A DNA stretch of 64,000 bases from NCBI GenBank assembly GCA_013289875.1, contig JABCZC010000024.1, positions 1 through 64,000 on the forward strand, in the 5' to 3' direction. The notes under the pieces are model-generated. The model saw only the letters and a list, made by a program, of their open reading frames with translations. It was not told the DNA's origin and did not search any database. This DNA comes from Acidobacteriota bacterium. GTDB lineage: Bacteria; Acidobacteriota; Terriglobia; Terriglobales; Acidobacteriaceae. Below, piece after piece: positions 8,986 through 17,579 of this stretch; positions within the stretch are counted from its first letter, which is position 1; every line of letters begins with the position of its first letter. The translations under genes were made by a program, and so were the position numbers.

Positions 8986-9001
8986 CGGTCCGAAAAGACC
9001 G
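8986..9001 (+). terminator. weak hairpin after the mutase gene
   Basis: CGGTC and GACCG can pair around a six-base loop 15 bases after the mutase stop. There is no immediate T-run (T-rich stretches start about 20 bases later), so terminator function is only a possibility. Confidence 0.25.
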
Positions 9002-9075
9002 TTCAACCTGACTATTCCTCGTTTTTTCATCGTCTTTTTTGAAGACTTTCCCGTCACCATCCTACGGAGTCCTCG

Positions 9076-10311
9076 ATGGCTGGTTTTCGTGGGAAGGGAC
9101 TTTATTTAAGCATTCGTGTGTCCGGAGTGCTCCTCGCACTGCTTTCCGGATTACCAGCCTTGGTTCGCGCACAATTCGCAACATCCGACCGGCTCAGCCA
9201 ATCAGGTTTTTGGCCGACTCAGACAAGATATCCGCGCAATGAATACACTGGTGCCGCCGCATGCGCGGAGTGTCACAAATTGGTTTTCGAAAGAGCACAA
9301 CAGACTTCCATGGCGCATAGCGCAATGCTTGCTGGCGAATCCTCCATTTTGAAATCAAATCCTGATCTTGGTTTCTCCAATGGGTCGTATCGCTATGACA
9401 TTCGAACTACAGACGGCACAAGCATCTATTCGGTAATAAACGGAGTCACGCAACAGTCCGCACTCTTGGTCTGGGCCTTCGGGACCAGTCGCACAGCACA
9501 GTCCTATCTTTTCAGGAAGAAAGACGGCGAATTTCATGAAGCACGCGTGACATACTTCCGCTCACTGGCAGCCCTGGATTTTACGCCTGGCCGTGCGCTC
9601 GCTTCGGCTACGGATATCGCCATAGACGATGCTATGGATCGGCAGGTTGGGCGCGCCGAAGTTTATCGCTGCTTCGCCTGCCACACTACGGGTTCGCGCA
9701 CGGGAGATGACTTCGATGAGACAAAGCTGATCCCTGGCGTAACCTGTGAGGCCTGTCATGGACCGGGCGGGCAGCATGTTGCCCAGATGGAGGTTGGAAA
9801 TTCTTCGCCGGCAGACGCCGAAAATGGACCCGGCGCGATTTTTAATCCTAAGAAATTGACTCCGGAAGAATCGGTCGACTTTTGCGGATCTTGCCATGGG
9901 TCTTATTGGGACGTGAGCCTCTCCGGCGCTAGCGGCGTGGGGAATGCGAGATTCCAACCTTACCGGCTGGAGCAAAGTAAATGTTGGAACAAGAACGATG
10001 CCCGACTTACCTGTATCGCCTGCCATGATCCGCACAAAGAGGTTGAGACGGAAGCATCAGCCTACGATCATGTCTGTCTGAGCTGTCACCTGACTAGTGA
10101 ATCGAAAGCCAAAACGGCTACCATGCAGAAAGAAAAGGCGCGCCTTTTGCAGGAGAATCTGGCGAAAACGCATCCTGGAGCAGCCTGTCCGGTGAGCATC
10201 AGAGAATGCACATCATGCCACATGCCTCAGGTTTATGTTCCCGCAATGCACACTGCCTTTCCTGACCACCGCATTCGCATCGTAAGGGAACGTGAACCAT
10301 TCCCGGATTGA
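9076..10311 (+). CDS. periplasmic multihaem c-type cytochrome, seven CxxCH
   Basis: A 411-residue exported protein (signal peptide about residues 1-32, ending ALVRAQ). Seven CxxCH haem-attachment sites begin at residues 63, 199, 224, 270, 313, 334 and 378; the spacing with CEACHGPGGQH and CIACHDPH resembles cytochrome c554 / doublet-type multihaem proteins found in Acidobacteria. A long haem-free stretch (residues 70-198) may form a separate beta domain. It would act in periplasmic electron transfer. No membrane quinol dehydrogenase or terminal reductase is adjacent, so the partner is unknown. Confidence 0.88.
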   Translation: MAGFRGKGLYLSIRVSGVLLALLSGLPALVRAQFATSDRLSQSGFWPTQTRYPRNEYTGAAACAECHKLVFERAQQTSMAHSAMLAGESSILKSNPDLGFSNGSYRYDIRTTDGTSIYSVINGVTQQSALLVWAFGTSRTAQSYLFRKKDGEFHEARVTYFRSLAALDFTPGRALASATDIAIDDAMDRQVGRAEVYRCFACHTTGSRTGDDFDETKLIPGVTCEACHGPGGQHVAQMEVGNSSPADAENGPGAIFNPKKLTPEESVDFCGSCHGSYWDVSLSGASGVGNARFQPYRLEQSKCWNKNDARLTCIACHDPHKEVETEASAYDHVCLSCHLTSESKAKTATMQKEKARLLQENLAKTHPGAACPVSIRECTSCHMPQVYVPAMHTAFPDHRIRIVREREPFPD

Positions 10312-10868
10312 GCGACCTTCATTTCGGGGAAGAAGCGATCGCCGAATTCACCATCCTGGTCAGAGTATCTTCGTTTCCGCCTTCATACTGATCGAGTAAT
10401 GGTGGCCGCCGTCAGTCCAATAAATAGCGGAGTCATCGCAGTTCGCTCCGCAATGGCCGAGAATTTCCGCCAAACCGCTACAATAGAAATAGGGACCTAA
10501 ATTTGGGCGCAACCGCCCACTCTTCGATAAGTCCCTTGGAATCAATGACGAGACTATAATTCTTTTAGAATGAATGAAGACATCCTAAACCAAACAGAAT
10601 CAATGATTTTCTCGTATCTGCAATTGAATCAATGATTTATCCAGGAGCTGCTCCATGAAAGCCCCATGGAATGAATGATTTGCGCGGGGAGGCGAGAAAG
10701 GGGGGTGGGGGAGGGGGTCCCACTATCCATAGAAAACTCGCCCTTTGACCTTCTGCTTCTTGTCGTCGATTAGCGCGCCGTGATCCCGCGCGAGTCTTGT
10801 GCTCGGCGGACAACGTATATGGAAGCAAAGTGTTAAGTTGGCAATGACCTTCGGGGAGGGCGAGATTC
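10312..10868. other. 557-base intergenic region with a repeat element
   Basis: No convincing gene. The right half contains three copies of a GAATSAATGATTT motif and a G-rich tract described separately; it also serves as the upstream region of the permease gene. Confidence 0.6.
10596..10721 (+). repeat. dispersed intergenic repeat, copy 1 (GAATSAATGATTT motifs plus G-tract)
   Basis: GAATCAATGATTT begins near 10597 and again at 10626; GAATGAATGATTT occurs at 10669, directly after CCATG. They are followed by AAAGGGGGGTGGGGG at 10697. The same 15-base G-tract, AGAATCAAT motif and CCATGGAATSAAT motif recur in inverse orientation at 21492-21584, so this is a dispersed element and not local low complexity. 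Confidence 0.7.
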
Positions 10869-13346
10869 ATGCGGGATCTGAAATACGCTTTTCGCCAGCT
10901 TCGGAATGCCTGGGGATTTGCTGCTCTTTCGGTGGTTACGCTGGCCTTGGGCGTGGGAGCGAACACGGCGATGTTCACCGTTGTCGAGAGTGTGATGTTG
11001 CGGCCGCTGCCCTATCTGCATTCCGACCGCCTGTTGTATGTCGCGCAGGGTAGCGCTTCGGGGTTTACCAGCACGTCTTACCTCAACTATCGCGATATTC
11101 GTGACCAGACGCAGAAGATGGCGGCGGTGGCCGGCTATTCCGATGACCTCAGCGTGGTGGAAGGCAAGGACGGGTCGGTCAGCGTGGTGGCGCCGCGCGT
11201 AACCACGAATCTCTTCGGGATGCTCGGCGTCCAGGCGCGTTTGGGCCGGACATTCACCGTCGCCGAAGGACAGACGGGAGGGCAGCAGGTGGCGATCCTG
11301 TCCGAAGGGCTTTGGCGCCAGAGCTTCAACGCGGACCCCGGGATACTGGGGCGTGAGATCAAGATCGGCGGCTCATCTCGTACCGTCGTCGGCGTGATGC
11401 CCGAGAGCTTTCGTTTCCCAAATGAGATTGGCTCCGGCATAGACAAAGGTGTCTGGCTCCCCTTGCAACCTACCGCAGAGATGTTGAACGGCCGCGGCTA
11501 TAACTTCTTCAGCGTCGTGGGCCAGATGCGCCCGGGTGTAACGCTGGCACAGGCGCAGCAGGAGCTGGACGCGATTGGCCGGCGCATCCATCAAGGCGAT
11601 CCAGGAGGCACCGAGGGACTCACCTTCCATGCGACGCGCTATCAGAAGCTGCTAACCGGAGATGTGCGTCCCGTCTTTCTTGCTCTGGTGGGGGCCTTGG
11701 TGCTCGTGCTGTTGATTGCCTGTGCGAACGTCGCCAACCTGCTCATTGCCCGCTGCCTGGGCCGCAAGCAGGAGTTCGCCGTGCGCGCTGCTCTGGGAGC
11801 GAGCAGAGGAAGGCTGGTTCGCCAGCTCTTGATGGAGGGTGCCGTTTTGAGCGTGCTTGGATGCGGCCTGGGCATGATGCTGGCCGCTGCGGCACTTGCC
11901 GGCATTCGCAAGCTTCCGGAAGGTACCATTCCGCTGGCAAACGCGATTGCGATTCACTGGACGGTCGTGCTGATCCTCGCGGCGATTGCGACCCTGACGA
12001 CGATACTTTCATCGCTATTGCCGGCTCTGCTGGTGGCGAACACCGATCCGCAGCCTGCTCTTCAGGCGGCATCGCGCGGCATTGGAGGCCGTTCCGTGAG
12101 CGGCAGGCTCAGCGGCTCCCTGGTCGCAGGCGAGGTCGCACTCTCGACTCTGTTGCTGATCGGCACGGGATTGCTCTTCCACACCATGTGGAATCTCGAA
12201 CATGCCCAGCTGGGCTTCGATGTCGCGCGCGTCACCACGTTTACAGCCATGCCGGCCGATGCAGCCGGCTTCTCGGGTATGGCGGTTTCAACCGACACGG
12301 AGCATGCCCCGGCGTCAGTGGCGACGACTGTCTATGCTCCTTCGCTGGAACGCATCAAGGCGCTGCCCGGCATGCGGTACGCCGCGGTGGCGACTGCGCC
12401 TCCGCTCTCCGGAGTGGATATGCACACCAGCTTTGAGATTGTCGGGCAGCCCACGCCTGCGGGCCATCATCCGGGAGCCCGCGTGACAGCAGCCAGCGAA
12501 GATTATGCGCTTGCCATGGGAACACCGGTATTGCGTGGGCGGATGATCGACGAACACGATACGGCGAGCGCTCCGCCGGTGATTGTTATCAATGAAGAGC
12601 TGGCAAAGAAATATTTCGCCGGTAAAGATCCGTTGGGACAAAAGATTGATCTGGGCGGTAAAGATACTGGAATGCTGACGCCATTCACCATCATCGGCGT
12701 ACTGGCAGACCAGGCCGATCATAAGGTTGGCGGCGATGTGGATCCCTTCATTCTCCTTCCCTACCAGCAGGTGCCGACGACATCCCTCTTCTACCAGGCG
12801 CTGTTGAAGACCCTTGTGAGCTTTGTAGTGAAGACGCGAGGCAGCGCCTCTGTGGCTGGCGAGATGCGCACGGTCTTCAAGCAGACAGCCCCGGACTTTG
12901 CGCTCGACAACTTTCAGACGATGCAGGAAGTGGTCGACTCGAACACCTTTAGCCAACGCCTGGGACTCTATCTCAACGCGTCGTTCGCCGGCCTCGCGAT
13001 TGTGATGGTGATCGCCGGCCTCTACGGAGTGCTGGCACAGCTGGTCAGCTACCGCCGTCGGGAGATCGGCGTGCGCATGGCATTAGGAGCGACCCGCCAG
13101 AGCGTCGCCGTCATGGTCTTGCGGCAAGGAGGCGTACTGATCGGCCTCGGTTTGGCCGTGGGCCTGGTTCTGTCGGCCTTCGCAGGGCAACTCGTCCAGA
13201 GCTTTCTCTACAACGTGAAGCCCATCGACATAGGGACGTATCTCGGAGTGGCGGTGGTGCTGCTGATCATCGGCTCGATCGCGTCGCTGATCCCGGCACG
13301 CACCGCGTCAACCATCGAACCGATGGATGCACTGCGGGAAGATTAG
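10869..13346 (+). CDS. ADOP-family (MacB/FtsX-type) ABC transporter permease
   Basis: An 825-residue protein with the acidobacterial duplicated orphan permease layout. It starts MRDLKYAFRQLRNAWGFAAL, has a first membrane helix and MacB_PCD periplasmic domain (about residues 20-250), then an FtsX block (about 270-390, with VLLIACANVANLLIARCLGR and AVRAALGASRGRLVRQLL). A second periplasmic domain and a second FtsX block follow (about 700-815, with RREIGVRMALGATRQSVAVM). No ATPase gene is adjacent, as usual for this family, so it presumably uses a partner encoded elsewhere. Substrate unknown. Confidence 0.92.
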   Translation: MRDLKYAFRQLRNAWGFAALSVVTLALGVGANTAMFTVVESVMLRPLPYLHSDRLLYVAQGSASGFTSTSYLNYRDIRDQTQKMAAVAGYSDDLSVVEGKDGSVSVVAPRVTTNLFGMLGVQARLGRTFTVAEGQTGGQQVAILSEGLWRQSFNADPGILGREIKIGGSSRTVVGVMPESFRFPNEIGSGIDKGVWLPLQPTAEMLNGRGYNFFSVVGQMRPGVTLAQAQQELDAIGRRIHQGDPGGTEGLTFHATRYQKLLTGDVRPVFLALVGALVLVLLIACANVANLLIARCLGRKQEFAVRAALGASRGRLVRQLLMEGAVLSVLGCGLGMMLAAAALAGIRKLPEGTIPLANAIAIHWTVVLILAAIATLTTILSSLLPALLVANTDPQPALQAASRGIGGRSVSGRLSGSLVAGEVALSTLLLIGTGLLFHTMWNLEHAQLGFDVARVTTFTAMPADAAGFSGMAVSTDTEHAPASVATTVYAPSLERIKALPGMRYAAVATAPPLSGVDMHTSFEIVGQPTPAGHHPGARVTAASEDYALAMGTPVLRGRMIDEHDTASAPPVIVINEELAKKYFAGKDPLGQKIDLGGKDTGMLTPFTIIGVLADQADHKVGGDVDPFILLPYQQVPTTSLFYQALLKTLVSFVVKTRGSASVAGEMRTVFKQTAPDFALDNFQTMQEVVDSNTFSQRLGLYLNASFAGLAIVMVIAGLYGVLAQLVSYRRREIGVRMALGATRQSVAVMVLRQGGVLIGLGLAVGLVLSAFAGQLVQSFLYNVKPIDIGTYLGVAVVLLIIGSIASLIPARTASTIEPMDALRED

Positions 13347-13363
13347 CGCCGAGCCTGTGCCAC

Positions 13364-13777
13364 ATGCTGACCAGGGAAGAGATCCACGAATTCGTTCATG
13401 CCCGTAAGCTAGCCGTGGTATCAAGCATTGGTCCTGGCGGTGAGCCTCAATCGGCGCTGGTGGGGATCGCGATTTTGCCGCAACTCGAGATTGTCTTCGA
13501 CACAGTGAGGTCTTCGCGGAAATATCTGAACCTCAAAGCAGATCCGCGAGTCGCCCTGGTCGTTGGCTGGGAGGACGAGAAGACTGTGCAATATGAAGGT
13601 CTTTCTACCGAACCCGAGGGTGAAGAGCTCAGGCGTGCAAAGGAAATCTACTTCGCTGCGTGGTCTGGCGGAGTCGAGCGCCAACAGTGGCCCGGAATTG
13701 CGTATTTCCTCGTCCGGCCGCAATGGGTGAGGTTTAGTGATTTCGACGCCGGGCGCATTGAGGAGATGCGGTTTTAG
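13364..13777 (+). CDS. pyridoxamine 5'-phosphate oxidase-like FMN split-barrel protein
   Basis: A 137-residue protein with the split-barrel pattern: an N-terminal helix LTREEIHEFVHARKLAVVSS, then GGEPQSALVGIAI, and a strand pair with DTVRSSRKYLNLKADPRVAL. These match the FMN- or haem-binding general-stress/pyridoxamine-oxidase-like group. Catalytic substrate cannot be told. It starts 17 bases after the permease stop and its stop lies two bases from the convergent tyrS stop. Confidence 0.75.
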   Translation: MLTREEIHEFVHARKLAVVSSIGPGGEPQSALVGIAILPQLEIVFDTVRSSRKYLNLKADPRVALVVGWEDEKTVQYEGLSTEPEGEELRRAKEIYFAAWSGGVERQQWPGIAYFLVRPQWVRFSDFDAGRIEEMRF

Positions 13778-13779
13778 GA

Positions 13780-15021
13780 TTATTCGATCAACGCAATCTT
13801 TGCTCGCTTGCCAACGCGCAAGGTCAATCGAGTTGAGCAATTCAACATGATATGGGATTGCCGGAAGACCTCGCCGTCTATCCGCACCGCACCTTCTTTC
13901 ACTTTGCGGTCCGCCTCAGTTGCGGACGCGGCGAGCCCAACGCTGGTGAGCAATTTCGATAGGCGCACGCGCCCATCCATGTCGCGACCGAGATCGTTGG
14001 CGGCAACGCGCACCTGCTCCAACCCCTCCACGTCATCGCTCTTTTGCTGAAACTGCCGCGCCCAAATCTCATCAGCCGCGCGGGCGGCCTCTTCCGAATG
14101 GAATCCCGCGACGACCGTCCGTGCCAGCCGCTTTTTTGCCTCCATCGGATGCAGCTTGCCTGCCGCCACATCGGCCTGCATAGCGTCGATCTCGCTCTGA
14201 CGGAGATCGGTCAGCAGGATCCAGTAGCGCCACATCAATTCATCCGAGATCGACATGAGTTTGCCGAACATCTCCTGCGAAGGCTCGTGGATGCCGATCG
14301 CATTGTTCAGCGACTTCGACATCTTCTGCACGCCGTCGAGGCCTTCGATAATCGGCGTCATCAGCACGATCTGAGGCTGCTGGCCATAATCCCGCTGCAA
14401 TTCGCGCCCGGTGAGCAGATTGAACTTCTGGTCCGTGCCGCCCAGCTCGACATCGGCCTTCAGGGCTACGGAGTCGTAAGCCATGGCCAGCGGATAGAGG
14501 ATTTCGTGGAGCGAAATGGGCTGTTCGTTTTGAAAGCGGGTGTGAAACTCATCGCGCTCCAGCATCTGCGAGACGGTAAATTTCTGGGCGAGCTGAATCA
14601 TTCCCTCGAATCCCAACGTGCCCAGCCATTCCGAATTAAAGCGAACTTCGGTCTTTTCGCGGTTGAGGATGCGAAACACTTGATCCGTATACGTCTTCGC
14701 ATTCTGGTTGATCTCTTCGCGTGTGAGCACCTTTCGCGTCGCTGAACGTCCGCTTGGATCGCCGATGAGCGAGGTGAAATCGCCGATCAGAAAAATGACT
14801 TGGTGGCCGAGATCCTGAAAGTGTTTCAGTTTGCGCATAACAACTGTGTGACCAAGGTGCAGGTCCGGCGCGGTCGGATCGAAACCGGCCTTTACGCGAA
14901 GAGGTATGCCCGTCTCTCGAGACTTCTCGAGGCGATCCTTGAGGTCGGAGACGCGAATAATTTCGGCTGCGCCTTTTTCGAGCAGGTCTAGCTGCTCATC
15001 TACTGGAAGAAAGTTTGTCAT
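13780..15021 (-). CDS. tyrS: tyrosyl-tRNA synthetase
   Basis: A 413-residue class I synthetase that charges tRNA-Tyr. The HIGH-type signature is DLHLGHTVV in [20 protein letters not shown], and the second signature is KMSKS in [17 protein letters not shown]-terminal S4 RNA-binding domain is visible ([20 protein letters not shown], then [10 protein letters not shown]). The KMSKS form and overall length indicate the TyrZ/TyrRS2 type instead of the KFGKT-type TyrS. A TATACT box lies on the minus strand 12 bases before the ATG, so the transcript may have a very short leader. Confidence 0.95.
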   Translation of the reverse strand: MTNFLPVDEQLDLLEKGAAEIIRVSDLKDRLEKSRETGIPLRVKAGFDPTAPDLHLGHTVVMRKLKHFQDLGHQVIFLIGDFTSLIGDPSGRSATRKVLTREEINQNAKTYTDQVFRILNREKTEVRFNSEWLGTLGFEGMIQLAQKFTVSQMLERDEFHTRFQNEQPISLHEILYPLAMAYDSVALKADVELGGTDQKFNLLTGRELQRDYGQQPQIVLMTPIIEGLDGVQKMSKSLNNAIGIHEPSQEMFGKLMSISDELMWRYWILLTDLRQSEIDAMQADVAAGKLHPMEAKKRLARTVVAGFHSEEAARAADEIWARQFQQKSDDVEGLEQVRVAANDLGRDMDGRVRLSKLLTSVGLAASATEADRKVKEGAVRIDGEVFRQSHIMLNCSTRLTLRVGKRAKIALIE

Positions 15022-15389
15022 TGCTGATTTCCAGTATAAAGATCGCCGGCGCCGGCTTCATGCGGCATCGCCTTCAAACTCGCTGCCGAACCCTGCGAGG
15101 GAGAATCTGCTCTTCCGACAGATAACATTTGATGCCCATCCGAACCTCGTGCTAGCATCCATAGCTCTTGGAGGCCCGGGACCTTCCTTGTAGCGAAATC
15201 CCGTCCTCCGGCAGCGGCTTCCATGAAGCATGAGGTTGGCAGACTCGGCTGCAGCGCCATCAAGACGCCCGATGCGACGCCTGCACCGTTTCCCCGCGCG
15301 CTGAAATCTCCTGCCCCATTTTGCACTGAGCCCCATCGCGGCCATTCGCGTCTGTCTTGCAGGCGCCCATTTTTTCGAGGAGCATTCTT
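15022..15389. other. divergent intergenic region between tyrS and the EF-G paralogue
   Basis: About 370 bases without a supported gene. It holds a perfect 12-base palindrome GCCGGCGCCGGC at 15045-15056 close to the tyrS start and a possible plus-strand promoter (TTGATG near 15128, TAGCAT about 17 bases on). No T-box or other riboswitch was recognised. Confidence 0.5.
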
Positions 15390-17549
15390 ATGAAGTCCTA
15401 CCATGGAAGTGAGATCCGCAACGTAGCTGTATCCGGGCATGCACACAGCGGCAAAACTACACTGGTTTCCGCGCTGCTGCATGCCGCTAAAATGACGCCG
15501 AAGTTAGGCCGGGTCGAGGATGGAAGCGCCGTCACAGCCTATGACGACGAAGAAGTCGCGCGCCGGACAACGATGCAGAACGCGGTCGCCTTCGCCGAGT
15601 GGAATGGCGTAAAAGTCAATCTCGTGGACACGCCCGGCTTTCACATGTTTGTGCACGAAGCCAAGTCTGCCATGCTTCCAGTGGAGGCGGCTCTGATTGT
15701 CGTGAACACGCCCAGCGGCGTCGAGGCCATGACCGACCGCGTCTGGAAGTATGCCGACGAATTCAACCTGCCGCGCGTCGTGGTGCTGAATCAGATGGAT
15801 CACCCTCGAGCTGCGGCCGCCCTCGAGCCCACGCTCGAGGCACTTCGTGCACGATTCGGGCGGACAGTAATACCGGTGCAGCTCCCGATCGCCAATGGCA
15901 AAGGTTTCGAGGGCGTCGTCGACTTGGTCACCATGGAAGCCTTCTACTATTCGCCGAACGGCGATGGGCAGGGCAAGATCGGAGAAGTTCCGGGCCACAT
16001 GCAGGATGCTGCTAAGGCCGCGCATGAAACGCTGGTGGAGTTGGTGGCTGAAGGCAAAGATGAGCTCATGGAAGAATACTTTGCCGAGGGCACCATCGCC
16101 GAGCAGCACTTGATCACCGCTCTCCACGAAGCCATCCGCGAAGACCGGATCTTCCCGGTTCTTTTCACCAGCGGACTAGCCAACATCGCGACCGATCACC
16201 TGCTCGACTTTCTCAAGGTTTACGCGCCCGCGCCCATTGAGCGTGCGCCCGTCGCCGCACGCGCCGTTCTGCAAGCCGTATCAGCGAATGGACATGCGGC
16301 CGACAGTCCCGCGGTCGAAGGCGACGGGTCACCGGAAATCGTGATGCGTAAAGTTGACGACAAGGAGCCCGTCTCTCTCTACGTGTACAAGACCATGACC
16401 GACCCCTTCGCGGGGCGCATCACCTTCTTCAAGGTCTTTTCCGGAGTCATAAAGAACGACGCCTCAGTGACAAACTATGCGCGGCGTAGTGTGGAACGGC
16501 TGGCGCACCTTTCTATCATGCAGGGTCACACTGCCGTGCCCGTAAGCGAACTGCATGCGGGTGACCTCGGCGCGGTGGCCAAACTCAGAGAAACACTCAC
16601 GGGCGACACTCTCGGTGACAAGGGGCACGAGATTTTCTTCGACCCCGTCGCCCTGCCGGAAGCGGCGATGACCTACGCCATCGAACCAAAGACCCGCGCT
16701 GACGAAGACAAGCTCGCGCCCGCCGTTCATAAGCTGATGGAAGAAGATCTCCTCCTGCGCTTCTTCCGTGACCCACAAACCAACGAGTTCCTCATCGCCG
16801 GCGCAGGCCAGCCGCACATAGAAGCCGTAGTCTCGAAACTTCGCCGTCGCTACCATACCGAGGTTACACTCAAGGCGCCGAAGATTCCATATCGCGAGAC
16901 CATCCGGGGACGCGCCGACGCGCACGGGCGTCACAAAAAGCAAACCGGTGGTCATGGTCAGTTCGGCGACTGCAAGATTCGTATCGAGCCGCTCGAGCGA
17001 GGCGCCGGTTTCGAGTTTGTCAACGATATCTTCGGCGGAGCTATTCCACGCAATTTCATTCCCGCCGTCGAAAAGGGCATTCAGGAGTCAGCAGCGCGTG
17101 GACATCTCGCGGGGTATCCCGTCGTCGACTTCCGCGTCACGCTTTACGACGGCAGCTATCATGATGTCGACTCCAACGAGCTGTCTTTCAAAATGGCCGG
17201 CCGAATCGCTTTCCGAAAATGTATGGAGCAGGCCAAACCTGCGCTGCTTGAGCCCATCATGCGCGTTGAGATCGAAGGCCCGGAAGAGTTCGCGGGCGCG
17301 CTCATGGGAGACCTCAATCAGCGCCGCGGACGAGTGCAGGGTATGGAAAGTCGCGGAGCCTCGACGATGGTCCGCGCAGAGGTTCCTATGGCCGAAATGC
17401 TGAGCTATGGCCTGAGCCTCACGGCGATCACCCAAGGCCGCGGCAACTTTCATATGGAAATGGATCACTACGACGTCGTACCGCAGCCTATCGCCGAAAA
17501 AATTCTGGCCAATGCCAAACGGCCGCAGCACGAGGATGATGAAGAGTAA
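15390..17549 (+). CDS. elongation factor G paralogue (EF-G II-like GTPase)
   Basis: A 719-residue translational GTPase with all EF-G domains. The P-loop is GHAHSGKTTL (residues 16-25), G3 is DTPGFH and G4 reads NQMD instead of NKMD. C-terminal domains IV-V show KQTGGHGQFGDCKIRIEP and a C-terminal ferredoxin-like region (RRGRVQGMESRG). The departures from canonical EF-G motifs place it among the divergent EF-G-like paralogues and not the main fusA, which normally sits in the str operon. The start was chosen because GAGGAG lies just before this ATG; an in-frame ATG 33 bases upstream lacks one. Confidence 0.88.
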   Translation: MKSYHGSEIRNVAVSGHAHSGKTTLVSALLHAAKMTPKLGRVEDGSAVTAYDDEEVARRTTMQNAVAFAEWNGVKVNLVDTPGFHMFVHEAKSAMLPVEAALIVVNTPSGVEAMTDRVWKYADEFNLPRVVVLNQMDHPRAAAALEPTLEALRARFGRTVIPVQLPIANGKGFEGVVDLVTMEAFYYSPNGDGQGKIGEVPGHMQDAAKAAHETLVELVAEGKDELMEEYFAEGTIAEQHLITALHEAIREDRIFPVLFTSGLANIATDHLLDFLKVYAPAPIERAPVAARAVLQAVSANGHAADSPAVEGDGSPEIVMRKVDDKEPVSLYVYKTMTDPFAGRITFFKVFSGVIKNDASVTNYARRSVERLAHLSIMQGHTAVPVSELHAGDLGAVAKLRETLTGDTLGDKGHEIFFDPVALPEAAMTYAIEPKTRADEDKLAPAVHKLMEEDLLLRFFRDPQTNEFLIAGAGQPHIEAVVSKLRRRYHTEVTLKAPKIPYRETIRGRADAHGRHKKQTGGHGQFGDCKIRIEPLERGAGFEFVNDIFGGAIPRNFIPAVEKGIQESAARGHLAGYPVVDFRVTLYDGSYHDVDSNELSFKMAGRIAFRKCMEQAKPALLEPIMRVEIEGPEEFAGALMGDLNQRRGRVQGMESRGASTMVRAEVPMAEMLSYGLSLTAITQGRGNFHMEMDHYDVVPQPIAEKILANAKRPQHEDDEE

Positions 17550-17579
17550 TGGTCTAACATCCTGAAAGTAGAGTGCGGT

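Noticed and set aside
15022-15389. T-box leader or small RNA between tyrS and the EF-G paralogue
   Set aside because: No specifier loop, T-box sequence or terminator/antiterminator pair could be found.
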